Assembly (NCBI GenBank): GCA_021464245.1
Contig: JADCRB010000001.1
Location: forward strand, 124,001-188,000
Source: Carallia brachiata
Lineage: Eukaryota > Streptophyta > Magnoliopsida > Malpighiales > Rhizophoraceae
Direction: 5' to 3'
DNA length: 64,000 nt
Below the pieces are notes generated by a model that did no database searches, had not been told where the DNA came from, and saw only the letters and a list, made by a program, of their open reading frames with translations. A program made the position numbers and the translations under genes. This document shows, in pieces, positions 1 to 11,556 of the stretch (position 1 is its first letter; every line of letters starts with the position of its first letter).

Positions 1-720
1 TTTCTTTTGGATTGATATAAGATTGGACTCTCAACCTTTTCTCAAAAACTTTACTTTTATAGTAAATTTGATTTTTTATTTTTTATAATATTTTCTAATT
101 TTACACTTATTTTATAAGAGTACATTAGACTCTCTTTAAAATTGTAAGACTACTTGTTAGATAGGTTTTTAGTTTGTTTTGGTAACCATTATAATTGATA
201 AATAAAATAAAATAAAATTATGGCCTCACCCACTTTTGCAATTCTATAAAGAAAAAAAATTAATGGCTCTAATTTTTTACTAAATGATTCGGTTATATTA
301 CAATAACATCTATATTTTTTATAATAACAATTATATTTTTTATAATAAAAATTTACATTAATGTATGCTCATATAACAGTGCCACTGTAAAATTCTTTAT
401 TAACCCATCAAACCTTCAAACTGTTCGTCTATAGTTTTCGTCTATAGTTTGTACTAGATTTGTAGTCTAGACTTTTAGAAAAAAAAATTGGTCCTTTCTA
501 AACTCCAATCTCTCTAGCCGTTCAAACTCTAGCAGCAAGAATTGTGTTCTTGACTATTGCGCTCACGCTCCTTGCTTCATTTCCATATTAACGCCGGCAT
601 CCCAATCTGGTGGATTGGGGTTCAAGGAGGAAGGGAATTCGCTAGGAAGGTGCAAATTTTTGTTCGACGGCCGTGATTAGTTCGTAGGGCGGAGCTCGCC
701 GATTCTTTTTTTTTTTTTTT
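1..720. other. AT-rich intergenic DNA
   Basis: No gene is supported. The first 480 bases are low-complexity AT-rich sequence. About 530-700 is noticeably richer in G+C and could be an old exon or leader remnant, but no reading frame or family could be recognised. It ends in a 16-base T run. Confidence 0.5.
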
Positions 721-1149
721 TGATAAGTCAGGTGTGTATGTATATTATTCCAATCAAATCAAATCAATCGCAGCCACTTCAATGGACCAATAGCAGCAAA
801 GGCAACCAAGGCAGCAGCACAAGGACTTAAATAATAGCAAATCCTGCAAATGAGAAAGAAGCATGCAGCAGCAACCGCCAAATCAAGCAATTGCAGCCAA
901 AAGTAGTTGTAAAGCATGTTTATGTATTGAAATTATCAATGCTGTGCTGTGTTGTTATTTGTTTGACTTAAGGATCAAGTTTTGGAGCCATACATATAAG
1001 CAATGTAAGAAATTGAAAGGGATAAGAGAGGAGAATTTCTGCCATTCAAAGAGCAATTTGTTTGATAACTTTCGTTCATTCACTTCACCATAGCCAACAA
1101 CACAAATTAAACCTGAAAACCATAGAAGCATTTTAACGAACCAGGCACA
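721..1149 (+). repeat. Possible 5' LTR of Ty1/copia relic
   Basis: The segment lies immediately upstream of a copia-type primer binding site and its right edge ends in CA a few bases before it, as expected for a 5' LTR. The left edge is placed at a TG after the T run, but no second LTR survives in the window, so the boundary is a guess. The interior is A/C-rich with repeated GCAGCA-like words, which is common in copia LTRs and leaders. Confidence 0.35.
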
Positions 1150-1153
1150 ATAG

Positions 1154-1165
1154 TGGTATCAGAGC
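1154..1165 (+). other. Copia primer binding site (tRNA-iMet type)
   Basis: The 12-mer TGGTATCAGAGC is the standard plant Ty1/copia primer binding site complementary to the 3' end of initiator methionine tRNA. It is followed about 200 bases later by a copia gag-like reading frame, so its position fits. Confidence 0.8.
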
Positions 1166-1965
1166 CTTAGACCTTAAGGGGCCTGAATACATTTCATTAA
1201 CCTGCCATAAACCCAAAAAAAATAGAAAAAAAAAAAAAAAAAAACAACACAGATTCAATCCAACCATTTCTGCAACTACAAATTCAGCAACAGCAAATTC
1301 ATCTTCCTTAGTTCTTACATTGGGACCAAGTGCGTCCACAACCAATATTTCATTTCCTACTTCAGCCATTTTCTTCCGAGAGAATTATGGTTATTAGACT
1401 GTGAAAATTGGAGCTTTTTTTGATGATTTATATAACTTGTGGCCAATAGTAGAAACAGGTATGCACCACTAGCTACAAGAACAGAATTATCAAATGAAGA
1501 GAATGCTCTCAACAGAGAAAGAGCAACAAAGAACATCAAAGCATTGATTGTTGGAATCTGTAAATCAGTTGAAATTGAATGGTAAAAGTCTTGGAGACCA
1601 AAGAGTTGTAGTGAAAGTTTTTAGGAGCTTAGGGGAGAGATTTGATGTTGTGGTGACAACTATAGAACAAATGAAAGATCTTTTAGATGTCAGACTTGCA
1701 TAATTACTAGGTGCATTGGAATCACATGAACAAAGGATTCTCAGTAGACAAGAGGAGCATGCTGAGGGAGCTTTCCTTGCGAAGTTTAAGCAGAAAGGGA
1801 CATTCTCTGAACCTAGTAGCAGCAAGTTGTCTTCAATTAGCAAACCCGAAGTTTCAACTACACTTGGTGGTAGTTTCGATGAAAGAAAGGGCAGCTTTCC
1901 TTCTTGTAGAATCTGCAAAAAGACGAACAATTTAGAACTAGATTGTTGGCGTAAAGATGAGGTCA

Positions 1966-2456
1966 GGATTACACTTATTTTAGTTTTAAATTTTTATAAA
2001 TTTTTTCAATTAAATTTTAAATTTTTCAGTTTTTTCAATTGAGTTTTAAATCTTTCAGTTCTTTACAAACAAATCCTTCCGTCAACAGAAGTTAGTCAAA
2101 CTGTTAAAAATGAATGTTGACCAAACGAAAATAAATTTTAAAAAAAAAAATCCTCAATAAGGTTTTTTTTGTATTTTTCCATTTTAATATTTTTAAAAAG
2201 AATTAAAATATTTCAAAAATGACAAAAAATTTTAAATATTACAACAAGAACATACGGAAGAAACCATATTTATGATTTTTTTTATTCATTTCCGTTTGAT
2301 CTACGATCATTTTTAACGGTTTGACTAACTTTCCATTAACGGAATGACTCGTTTGTAAAAAATTGAAAGGTATAAGACTCAATTTAAAAAGTTAAAAGGT
2401 TTAATACTCAATTGAAAAAATTCATAAAAGTTTAAGACTAAAATGAGTGTTATTAC
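1966..2456. mobile_element. Long-TIR foldback MITE nested in the copia gag
   Basis: The two ends are inverted repeats of roughly 170 bases: the left end starts near ACACTTATTTTAG and the right end is the complement of ACACTCATTTTAG, and both arms then run through matching blocks containing CAATTGAGT, ACAAACGAGTC-like and CCGTTAA words. The insertion falls between the two zinc knuckles of gag, whose flanks resume in register afterwards. The long TIRs resemble the Mutator-like elements elsewhere in the window. The flanking 9-10 bases match only weakly, so the target duplication is not clear. Confidence 0.75.
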
Positions 2457-3987
2457 AAAGAAGGTACAACATACAATTTGCAAGAAGTTTGAACTTATTG
2501 AAAGAGAGTGCATAAATAAACAAAGAAAGATGTACTTTCAATAGCCGCACACACAACAACCAACAAGATAGTAACAACTGAGCTAGTGTCAACCAAGATA
2601 GCAACATGTACATGTAGTAGACGCAAAACCTAAAGAAGATCTCTTGTTCCTAGCCCGTCATGAAGGAAATGAAGACTGTAATGAAAGTTGGCTCGTTGAT
2701 AGTGGTTGTTCCAACCACATGACAAGCCAGTCCCAAATCTTCACTAATCTGGATTCAAGTTTAAAGGCAGAGTCAAGTTGGGGAATGACACGCACGTAGA
2801 GGTTGCAGGCAAGGGAACTGTGGCAATATAAATGCACAAAAGAGCAAAGTTCATATCAAATGTGTTGTTGGTGCTAGGCTTGGATCAAAACCTACTCAGT
2901 GTGGGGCAAATTGTTCAAAAATGTTACTTTTATACTTTTCACATGATGCATGCAGAATTTATGATCACCATGACGTCGAAATGCCAAAAATTGTTATGAT
3001 CAACAAGAGCTGTCTATTACAATAGAAGTATGCACCTGAAATCTGGTTTACTTATAGCTGTTGATGAAATTGAACTTTAGCACAAAAGATATGGCCATTA
3101 AAATCTTGAATCTCTTAAATATTTACAAATTAAGGGCATCATGAAGGACCTTCCTCCTTTGCATGATTTGCCCTATATTTATGAAGCCTGTTAGCTAGGC
3201 GAACAACATAGGGAGCCATTTTATTCATCTAGCCAGACCTGGAGAGCACAAGAAAAGCTTGAATTGGTGCATTCTGACTTGTGTGGCCCTATGAGAATTG
3301 AGTCAGAGAGCAACAACAAATATTTTGTACTCTTTATAGATGATTATACTAGAATGTCATGGGGTTACTTTTTGAGGTAGAAGTCAGATTTATTTACTAT
3401 CTTTAAAAAGTTTAAAGCGATGGTGGAATATTAAACTGGTTGTACTATAAAGAGGTTGAGATTAGATAGAGGCAAAAGAGTATAACTCATCGTAGTTTGA
3501 CAACAATCTAGAGGAGGAAAGGATTGAGCACCAATTGACTGTTAGTTATACTCCACAACAAAATGGAGTTTGTGAAAGAAAGAATAGGACAGTAATGGAG
3601 ACGTTAGGTGCATGCTAGTAGAGAAACAACTTCTAAAGAAGTTTTTGGTAGACACAATTAACACTACGATGTATTTACTCAAAAAACTTCCAACTAGAGC
3701 TATGAAGATTCAAACACCAATTGAAGCTTGGAGCAGTCACAAACCTACAATCAAGCATTTGGGGGTGTTTGGCTCTGTGTGCTATGTGCACACACTTGAT
3801 GATAAGAGACACAAGCTACAAGAGAAAGTTACAATAGGTATTTTCCTTAGTTACAACACACAATCTAAAGGATTCAGAGTTTTTGATCTACCATATTGAT
3901 TTGGTAATTCTTGTTTTAAGTTCCCTCTTTACACTTTCCTCATCTATATATTCTCTTATTCCCTTTATAGTTTCTTTTTCTACCTAG

Positions 3988-4104
3988 ATTGACTTTGGTT
4001 GTGATTCTGGCAGTCTATTGGATTCTTTATTAAATTACACAACTTCTTTGGAAACAATTGTTGGTGTGGACATTTCACAGAAGTGTCTTAGCCATGCTGC
4101 AAAG
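3988..4104 (+). pseudogene. HEN1: HEN1-like small-RNA methyltransferase exon fragment
   Basis: This 117-base open segment encodes 39 residues: an IDFGC..GSLLDSLL start, then a SLETIVGVDIS stretch and a LSHAAK end. This matches the start of the SAM-binding methyltransferase domain of plant HEN1, the enzyme that 2'-O-methylates the 3' ends of miRNA and siRNA duplexes. It is bordered by a pyrimidine-rich acceptor ending TACCTAG and a donor AAG|GTATAA, so it looks like a single genuine exon with parts of its introns. The glycine motif reads DFGCDSGS where DFGCGSGS is usual. No neighbouring HEN1 exon was found within about 700 bases on either side, and the copia relic ends about 90 bases upstream, so this is probably a fragment of a duplicated or captured gene. 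Confidence 0.72.
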
Positions 4105-4849
4105 GTATAAAACCGTTGGTTTGGCATTTGGAAAACGTTTTGTTGTTGTTGCTACTGTAGACATTCCCTTGTGCTTAAATATGATTTACCACTTTCAGGA
4201 CCATATAATGTAGGAAGTCTATTAAGCATCAAACATATCTATTGGCATAGTGTGAAAGCATCTCTTATTCTTCATAATAGGTTGCCTTTTGATAAAAAAA
4301 AACATCCCTAGCTTTACAGAATCATTCACAAATTTTGGTCATGTACGCACATAGACCCCTTCCTCATCCACAACTAGCAACACATATATTCTTGAATGAT
4401 TTGAGAAGATTTTAGGTGTAGCCCAAAACTAATTTTTTCATGGGAAACAAGCAGTTATGCTTTGACTTTGCATCAAGCCATGGCTGCAAACTTGTAAAAT
4501 AAATTTTGGCTTGAAAGGACACATTTAATTAGTATGCATTTTTCCCTAGTTTTATGGTCTAGATGGGTAATCAAACCGCATTCTCTTCATTTAATAAATG
4601 GAGGGTTATAATTTCTGGAAGGAATTTTTATCCTTACTCATGGAGTTTTTGTAACTCACTGTTAGCCTTTTTCATCTACTTTAGTGCACTTTGTGGATGG
4701 TGCATATCAAGTAAATGTTCACATTGTTTTGTTGTGATGTTGGGAGGATTTGATTCAGATTGTCCATTTGTATCCACTGTAGTTTTTGTTCTAACATTTT
4801 GTTTGTTATTAGTACTTCTGCCTTGGCTATGTTTATTGACTTGGTCAAT
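4105..4849. other. Unassigned DNA between HEN1 fragment and gypsy derivative
   Basis: No supported gene. The first part could be remaining HEN1 intron. An open frame at 4563-4889 encodes a hydrophobic, cysteine-rich peptide with no recognisable family; its end runs into the LTR, so it is probably fortuitous. Confidence 0.4.
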
Positions 4850-5376
4850 TCTGAAGTTTGATCTTGAACAAAGAAATAAATTTCATTGAGGGCCGAGACT
4901 TGATCTCAAGCAGATGCCTTAACTCCGATGAGGGTCGTGGAGGCTTGATCTTGATCGGACTAGTTTGACTCCACTAAGGGCCGTAGGGGCTTAATCTCAA
5001 ACGGACTGGTTTGACTCTACTGAGGGTCGTAAGGGTTTGATTTTAGACAGATATTTAATATTTTAATATCTTAAATTTTTAATCAAGAAGATTCACCTCA
5101 GTGGTGACCAGAAAACATACACTCAAAATACTAAACTAAGAGAGAAACGTGAAGAGCTAAAGCTTGTGCAAGGAGGCATTTTCTCTTTGCTCTTTGGAAT
5201 GATTTCAAAGGCTCTGGGTTGAGCCTATTTATAGGCTTCAACAATGAATGAAGCCAAAATTGGATAAGCTGATTTTTCAAATTGTAAGGCCCCATGATTT
5301 CAATTTTTTCAACCTCCACTGTCATTCTAGATTGCTAACTTCCTATTTTTCTTTTTTCTTTTTTTTTGTATTTACA
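4850..5376 (-). repeat. 3' LTR of deleted gypsy derivative (truncated)
   Basis: From about 4850 to 5376 it aligns with the LTR at 8864-9543, including the repeated ...GAGGGTCG... / ...TTGACTCC... blocks, the GGTTGAG..CTATTTATA segment and the terminal TTTACA. The first roughly 150 bases of the other LTR have no counterpart here, so the left edge is truncated and no target duplication is expected. Confidence 0.75.
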
Positions 5377-8300
5377 AATGCCCCACTTCAAGGCTTGGTG
5401 AGAAGGAACTTTGGAACGTGATCTAAACCGAGTTTTTAAGTCCAACTTGAAGCTTGAGATATTTTGAAAAAAACTGAACTTGAAGTATTTAACTCTGACT
5501 AGTCAACTGATGTTGAACTTGGAAGCTCGTAAAGGATATTTTATGAAAATTAAAGTTCAATGGTTTAGGTGAGGATGATCCAATAAATAGAAAATTTGAA
5601 CCTCCTCCTAAAAAAAGTCAACACCACAGAACTTCAAGGCCAACATATAGAGAGATGCGTTGTAGTTATAACTCTTCTGTTTGTCGTGACATAAGGAGAG
5701 TAGTTGGAATTTTCTCGTCCTTCACTGCATCTGTGAACCCATGAAGGTGATCACAACTTCTCTGTACATTATGATAAATGCGAACTAAGAAAAGTCATTG
5801 GAACTTCATCGACCATGAAATTGATGGCGTCAGAGGCTGAAATTCGAGGGTTTTTAAAGATCTCTCAAAGAGAACGACTCTTTCTCTTTCTAGTTTGTGT
5901 GGCTCCAACTTCTCTATTAAAGAACTTCCCGAAAAGGAAAGCACAGAAACTAGCCATCTTCTTTCTTCAGAGAGAAAGAAGAGCTAAAGGGTGAGTTCTG
6001 TGACTTGAGAATGCAAGAAATATATACACAACAAAAGCCTTTTTTTTTTTTGTAAAAGTTAAAAAAAGGATGTGTTGAATTAGCTGAGGTTGTCTTTTAC
6101 ATCTTTTTCTGTCATAAGGGACAAACGAGGCAACGTTCGACGCGTATTACAAAAGTCAAGGCAGTGTCATAAAAGTCATTACATTTTATCCTTGTCGGCC
6201 GACTTCATAGGGCTCGAGACGTAATTCCAAGTCAATCAAGTCCTCGTTTGGTAGGCTGGTGACGTCGACACTATTGAAACTTTCTTGTCAATTGATGTCG
6301 TTAGGGTATACTAAAAAAAGAGGCAAAGTCTCGTTGGAATAGCTTCCTCCTGGTGCAAGGTTTCTTCCCAAATTAAAGTATCCATAAGGGATGAATTCCT
6401 AATTGAAGCTTGAGGCTCTATATGACAAGGAGTAAACCTCTAGAACCAGTATGTGTATTGCAACAGGTTATAGTTTTGGTCAAAATAGTCTTAAGGGACC
6501 ATTGCAGTAGTGGATCTCAAACCTGTAATTTCATTTGAGGACAAATAATACTAGTGAAATCTACCATGGGAACAATTATGGTGGTAGCAACAGGTTGTTC
6601 TGTAAAAATAGCAGCTCTCTGTGTTGCTCGCTCCTTACTTCATTAGTTTTGAAATAAAAAATACACATTTCTCATTTCGACTGCTCCGTACAGCCGCAGT
6701 CATGAAGCAAGTAGAGAAAGCTACGATGAATTAGGTCAAGTACCTTTATTGTTACGGAAGTGCTTCTCCAAAATGTGCAATTGTGCTGGACTTGGTTGCC
6801 ACCTAATGCGAGGTGACCTATCCTATTCTTAGTCCTGAAGTCTTATCTTTCTTACTGAAATGGAGTAAAAGCTTGACATGTGATAAAAGCAAGTTAAGGG
6901 TTGAGGCTGGGATAACGATTCATACTCAAACCCTCAATCGTTTCTATCTTTTTAGTCGTTCACAGTTTATACTCGTGTGATTAAAAAGTTTTAGACTAGA
7001 TTTTAGTTTTTAGGCCGTTCACAGTTTATACTTAAGTAGACCAGGGGTTTTGGACTGGATATTGGTTTTTAGGTCGTTCACAGTTTATACTCATGTGGGA
7101 TAGGAATTTTGCTTTGCTATTGTCGTCTTGCCTTTTATACTCTTGCGGATTAGGAGTATGCTATTGTTGTTGTTACCGTTTCATCTTTTATACTTTTGTA
7201 GGTTAGGAGTATGCTTTACTGTTGCCGTTTCATTTTTTTATTCTTTTGTGGGCTAAGAGTATGCTCTTGTTATTATTGTTGTCTTACCTTTTATACTCGT
7301 GCGGGTAAGAAGTATAGTTTTGTTACTGTTACCGCCTTACCTTTTATACTCATGCAAGGCAAAAGTCTAGAATCATTTTTTTTTATTTGCACTTTTGAAT
7401 TTGGGTTTTGGGTTTGAATTTTGATTTTGGGTGTTTGGTTTGAATTTAGGTTTGGGACTTTATTCGGACTTGTACATAAGTTTCAAAATCTTTGTTTCCT
7501 TTTTTTTGTCCCTTTGTTTTTTCTTTTCTTTTTTTTGAATATGTTTTTTCTTTTTTCTTTTTTTGAAATTTTTTCTTTTTTTGCATTTTTTTCACTTTAT
7601 CTATATATAGTAACACTTTAAAAAATTACCATTGGTTGGGCCAATTTAGATGCTTTTTTAGTTTAACAACATATAAGCGTTGTTTGTATCCGCTTTTTGA
7701 ACTAGGTATGGCCTGTCGCACTTGGAAGGAAGCTTATCGCCAAGTTGGTGCTCCTGTCCCTTTGCTAGTTCAGTTGGATAGGAACTGTGCCCCTAACTTA
7801 AAATGTTTAAGGGCAAATTTTGCAGTTGAATGCATCAGTTAGTCGGGCTTTATAGCACTCAACTTGGAGTTTTTTCTTATCAAGGCCCTCCAACTCGTTG
7901 GCTATCATATGTTGTAATTGTTGGACAAATAATGAAGCAACAGAATTTGAAGACGGCAACTACGTGGGATCACCTTGTTGTTTTTCTACAATAAATATGT
8001 TGGCTGGAGTTATTTTTGGAGTGAAATCCGATGGAGATGATTGTTCCTCACTGGTATCAGGCTCAACTTTTATTGGATACTTTTCTTTGAGGTTGGCAAT
8101 TCACTAATTTATTTCCTCCAAATCTTTGATTAGCTATAAAATTCTACTTTCTAATTCTATAGTCATATTTTCTAAGCTGGTTGTGTTAGTTATCATGATT
8201 GCCACAACCTCGGTGTTGGCATATGATGTTCCATGGAATACTGGAGTAAAAAAATTCTTCTGATTCATCCATACTAGTTTCAGTAAAATAGCTTAGCTTT

Positions 8301-8863
8301 TGATGTTGTGCGGAATTTGACGCATTGCCTCCAACTTCAGTTGAAGTAGATGATCGACTTTCCTTTTGGCAAGAGAATCAAGCGAGAAATCTTATTACTG
8401 TGTGAGTTGCAGATTCTCCATTTTTAATATTTTGGTATGTTTGGGCAACAAGAAATCGCGTCCGTCCGCGAATTTTTGGACCTGCGTACCCATGTAAGAT
8501 AGTTGATGCAAGCAATAGAATAGTCATCTTATTGTTAGAGATGGTCATTCTCTTCTTTGGTGCTATTTGTGTGCTGGATTCATACTCTTTCTTTTTGGAA
8601 CCTTTTTTTTTGTTTTCTTGTCATTTTGTATTTTGGACTATTGTTGTTTTTCTTTTTTTGCTATTTTTTTATTCTGAACGTTTTTTTGTTTCTTTTTTGT
8701 TTTTTTAACCTTTTTTTGCTTCTTTTTTTTCAACGATTTTTTTTTCTTTCTCACTTTTTCTTTTTGATTTTTTTGAGTCTTTTATGACTTTTTTATTTTT
8801 ATTTTTTTTATAAAGGAATAAAAGATAGGAGGTAAAGATATCTCACTGGCCGTGTCAGAAATT

Positions 8864-9543
8864 TGATAATACTGTAAGTTTCGAGTATTAAATAGTTAGG
8901 TTTCAAAATACAATTATAAATTATAAATGAGAATTTTAAACTTTTGAGGGATCGATTTCTGTGTAGATTTTTGATTAATACTCCTTTGTTATTTCATCGA
9001 AGGCTACGTGAGTTTGATTTTGAACGAAAGAAAAAAATTCCATTGAGGGTCGACATTTGATCTTGGTGGCAGATGTCTTAACTCCGGTGAGTGCTGTAAA
9101 AGTTTAATCTCCATCGAACTAGCTTAACTCCAGTGAGAGTTATAAGGGTTTGATCTCAAATGAACTGATTTGACTTCACTAAGAGATGTAGGAATTTGAT
9201 TTCAGACGGATATTTAATATTTTAATATCTTGAATGTTTTATCTAAAAGATCCATCTAAGTACCGATCAGAAAGTATATACTAAACTAAAAGAGAAAGGT
9301 GAGGAGCTAAGGCTTTTGAAAGGAGACATTTTCGCTTTACTCTTTGGGATGATTTCAAAGGTTTTGGGTTGAGTCTATTTATAAGTTTCAATGATAAATG
9401 AAGTTAAAATTAAATGAATTGATTTTTCAAATTGCAAGGACCTATGATTTCAATTTTTCTAACCTCCACCACTATTCTAGATTACTGACTTTCTAAGTTT
9501 ACTTTTTTTTTATTTTTTTATTTTTTTTATTTTTGTGTTTACA
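8864..9543 (-). repeat. 5' LTR of deleted gypsy derivative
   Basis: On the plus strand it starts TGATAATACTGTAAGTTTCGAG, the counterpart of the start of the LTRs at 24934 and 34576, and ends GTGTTTACA, the same terminus as the other family members. About 680 bases. The element reads on the minus strand, so this is its upstream LTR; CTATTTATAA near 9378 is the likely TATA region in reverse context. Confidence 0.75.
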
Positions 9544-10837
9544 TCAACGTCTTTATATTCAATTGAGAACTATGAAAAGAAACAAAAATTATACGCTCCG
9601 CGTAATATGACTTGAATTTTCAAGTGCATGCGCAACTGCCTTGCAGGTCCATAGAAGGACAGTACATTTTTAATAAATCGTTTGGGTCGAATTTCAAGAT
9701 TGGTCATAGCCCACTTTGTTTGAAAGACGAAGCTTCACTGGGAAACAAGAGAACCCATGCATATGCATGTAGCGTTGTTAGCATGTGTGGTTGCTGCTTA
9801 CTTGACAATTATCTCCTTTGTCTCTATATAACTACTATATATAGAAATTTGATCTTGAAATTTCAAAGATAAATGCTTTAAACAAAAAAAAAAAAAATCT
9901 AATTGACAAACAAAGTATAGACTTCACTACAAAATATATGGTTTTGAGCGGGCGACTCTGATAGTCATAAAATGATAAATGTGAATGATCATATTAGGTG
10001 TACCTAATAGTTTTAGTTTAAAATTAATAATATAAGGGGGACTCTAGGTAGAATGGAGAAGATTATCTATTCACATTGTCAGATCATAGGAATGTAATAT
10101 ACTAAATATATGTCTGGCTGGTTGTTGTTGGAATCTCTTATAAATAAATGACACATAAGTTTTACTGTACATTTCTATTGATATGTAGGTGCTCTCTGAC
10201 CTTAAAATATAAACACATATCTTATTCCTAAAAATATCTAAGGAGTAAAATTTTCCAAAAAAAATCAACATTACGATATTGCCAGTAATCTCATATAACC
10301 ATATTTGAGGCAATATCATGTTTTCTAAGAATGTGTAAGTAAGATTAGGTAGATATGAACGATTCAACTTATATAATTGAGAAGGGAAAATATTTATAGT
10401 TATATAAAAAGTTATTTAAACAATATCTAGATTATAATAATTAGTATTTTTTGTGTAATTATAATAATAAAATATAAAAAAATATTACTATTTTTTTCGA
10501 TTTATATTATTATCTAAATAATATTTTGTTTGGCTATCTAACGATACTATCCGGATACTATTGAGAATTAAAAAAAAAAAAAAAAACCGCCTAGGATGTC
10601 ATTCTACTTAATCTAATGACATCATGACAGAATCGTTATACGTTAAAAAATAAAATAAAATAAAAACCAATTGCAAAGGTCTTCCATTCACAAGTGCGCG
10701 AAGTCTTTGTTCATTGCGATAAAAGAAAAACATTAACAAAGGCCGCGGCGTGGCATCTTAGCAATACTGCAATACGTTGTTTCTGCTTAGACCATTCTAT
10801 TGCTTCACTAGAAACCACTCTTTGTCACCGGAAAACA
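9544..10837. other. Intergenic DNA upstream of NHL pseudogene
   Basis: No gene is supported. About 9610-9870 is less AT-biased and holds a CATGCATATGCATG palindromic RY-type sequence and a CTATATAACTA TATA-like stretch near 9820, so it could be an orphan promoter, but no downstream frame follows. The rest, 9880-10680, is AT-rich with no recognisable content. Confidence 0.4.
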
Positions 10838-11506
10838 ATGCCGCGCCGCCCTCTCTGCCTTGACGATATAAGTGGCCGCGACGAAGCTATTAAAGCCGCA
10901 TATCGTTGCAGCGGCGTCGGATTCTTCTTTCTTTTGGTGTGGCTTCTTCAGCTTTATATCACACCCCTTATCTATCTTCGAAAATTCTACATCCCTGTAC
11001 TAAACAATACTATAAATCCTCTGCAAAACACAACCATTTACTTTCAGTTGGAGCTACAAAATTTCAATCGCATTTCTGATGTGTAATACGATCCCATAAA
11101 TGTAACCTTTTTTGACGGTCCAAATAGTAGCCAATTTGTAGCAAATTTCACCATACCAAAGTTCCATCAGGGGACAGGGGGGTCTCTTTATGACCTTGTT
11201 ATAAAGGACGGTCAAGTAGATGCTCGATGTCTTGATCGGGAAGCAGTATTCCGGGAAGTTGCAACTAAAAGGTGGGCGGTTTTCCGAGTGCACGTGGCTA
11301 CTTACGTGAGATACAACCCTTTGTTTTGGATAACCAAGAGGTATAGCATTGATTTGGGGGCCCAATTTAAAGTCAGCGATCAAGGGATAATATTCAACAA
11401 CGAGAAGACTTTGCTTAAATCTAATGCAGCCAAGATCCGGTATTCTTTTGGGCAAATGGGTTTTTTGGCACTGAATTTTATGGTCTTCATGGTGCTCAAT
11501 AAGTAG
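10838..11506 (+). pseudogene. NDR1/HIN1-like (NHL, LEA_2) protein, one premature stop
   Basis: A single-exon reading frame of 222 codons from ATG 10838 (context AACAATGCC) to TAG 11504-11506, interrupted by one TAA at 11084-11086 (codon 83). Before the stop it has a basic N-terminus and a hydrophobic membrane segment at residues 26-46. After the stop, in the same frame, it has NHL/LEA_2 signatures: YDPINVTFFDGPN, the PKFHQG block, DAR.LDREA, and a FRVHVATYVRY strand followed by W.TKRY. The size and layout match NDR1/HIN1-like proteins, plasma-membrane-anchored proteins linked to pathogen and stress responses. Family members have YYDP where this has stop-YDP, so a single base change explains the lesion. 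It could be a recent pseudogene, a null allele or a base error. A Tourist-like element lies 50 bases downstream. Confidence 0.85.
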
Positions 11507-11556
11507 AGATATTTGATCCCTTTGTTTTTCTTCCAATTCTCTGGGAGAATCACTAA

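Larger units (their letters stand above)
1150..3897 (+). mobile_element. Decayed Ty1/copia retrotransposon (gag-PR-INT, no RT)
   Basis: The order is PBS, gag, zinc knuckle, protease, pre-integrase and integrase. Translating across many stops gives the UBN2-type gag (residues like GENYGYW near 1380 and the RFDVVVTTIEQ region near 1640), a first CCHC knuckle near 1905-1950 (CRICKKTNNLELDC, with N in place of the usual H), and a second knuckle near 2470-2520 after a MITE insertion. The aspartic protease motif WLVDSGCSNHMT is at about 2686-2722. The integrase core follows ([11 protein letters not shown] near 3265, then FIDDYTRM) and the post-integrase GIFLSYNTQSKGFRVF at about 3838-3885. Similarity stops at 3897, so reverse transcriptase, RNase H and the 3' LTR are absent. 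Stops and frameshifts are frequent: this is an old, inactive copy. Confidence 0.85.
4850..9543 (-). mobile_element. Internally deleted Tat-type gypsy derivative (no pol)
   Basis: This element is collinear with the full-length gypsy copy at 24934-35397. It has an LTR at each end, the same PPT-adjacent sequence (AATGCCCCACTTCAAGG at 5377), the same long 3' spacer, the last part of integrase (7630-7897), the N-terminal part of gag (7898-8280) and the same leader (8400-8863). At about 7898 the sequence jumps from the integrase C-terminal region (homologous to about 28160) to the gag N-terminal region (homologous to about 33670), so about 5.5 kb holding most of gag and nearly all of pol is missing. 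The remaining coding parts carry stops. It is a non-autonomous, decayed copy on the minus strand. Confidence 0.85.

Noticed and set aside
4563..4889. 108-residue hydrophobic open frame
   Set aside because: No family resemblance, runs into the truncated LTR at about 4850, and the composition is that of T-rich intergenic DNA.
10694..10837. N-terminal extension of the NHL frame
   Set aside because: The extension has no ATG (it begins at a GTG) and the ATG at 10838 has good context and gives a family-typical length.
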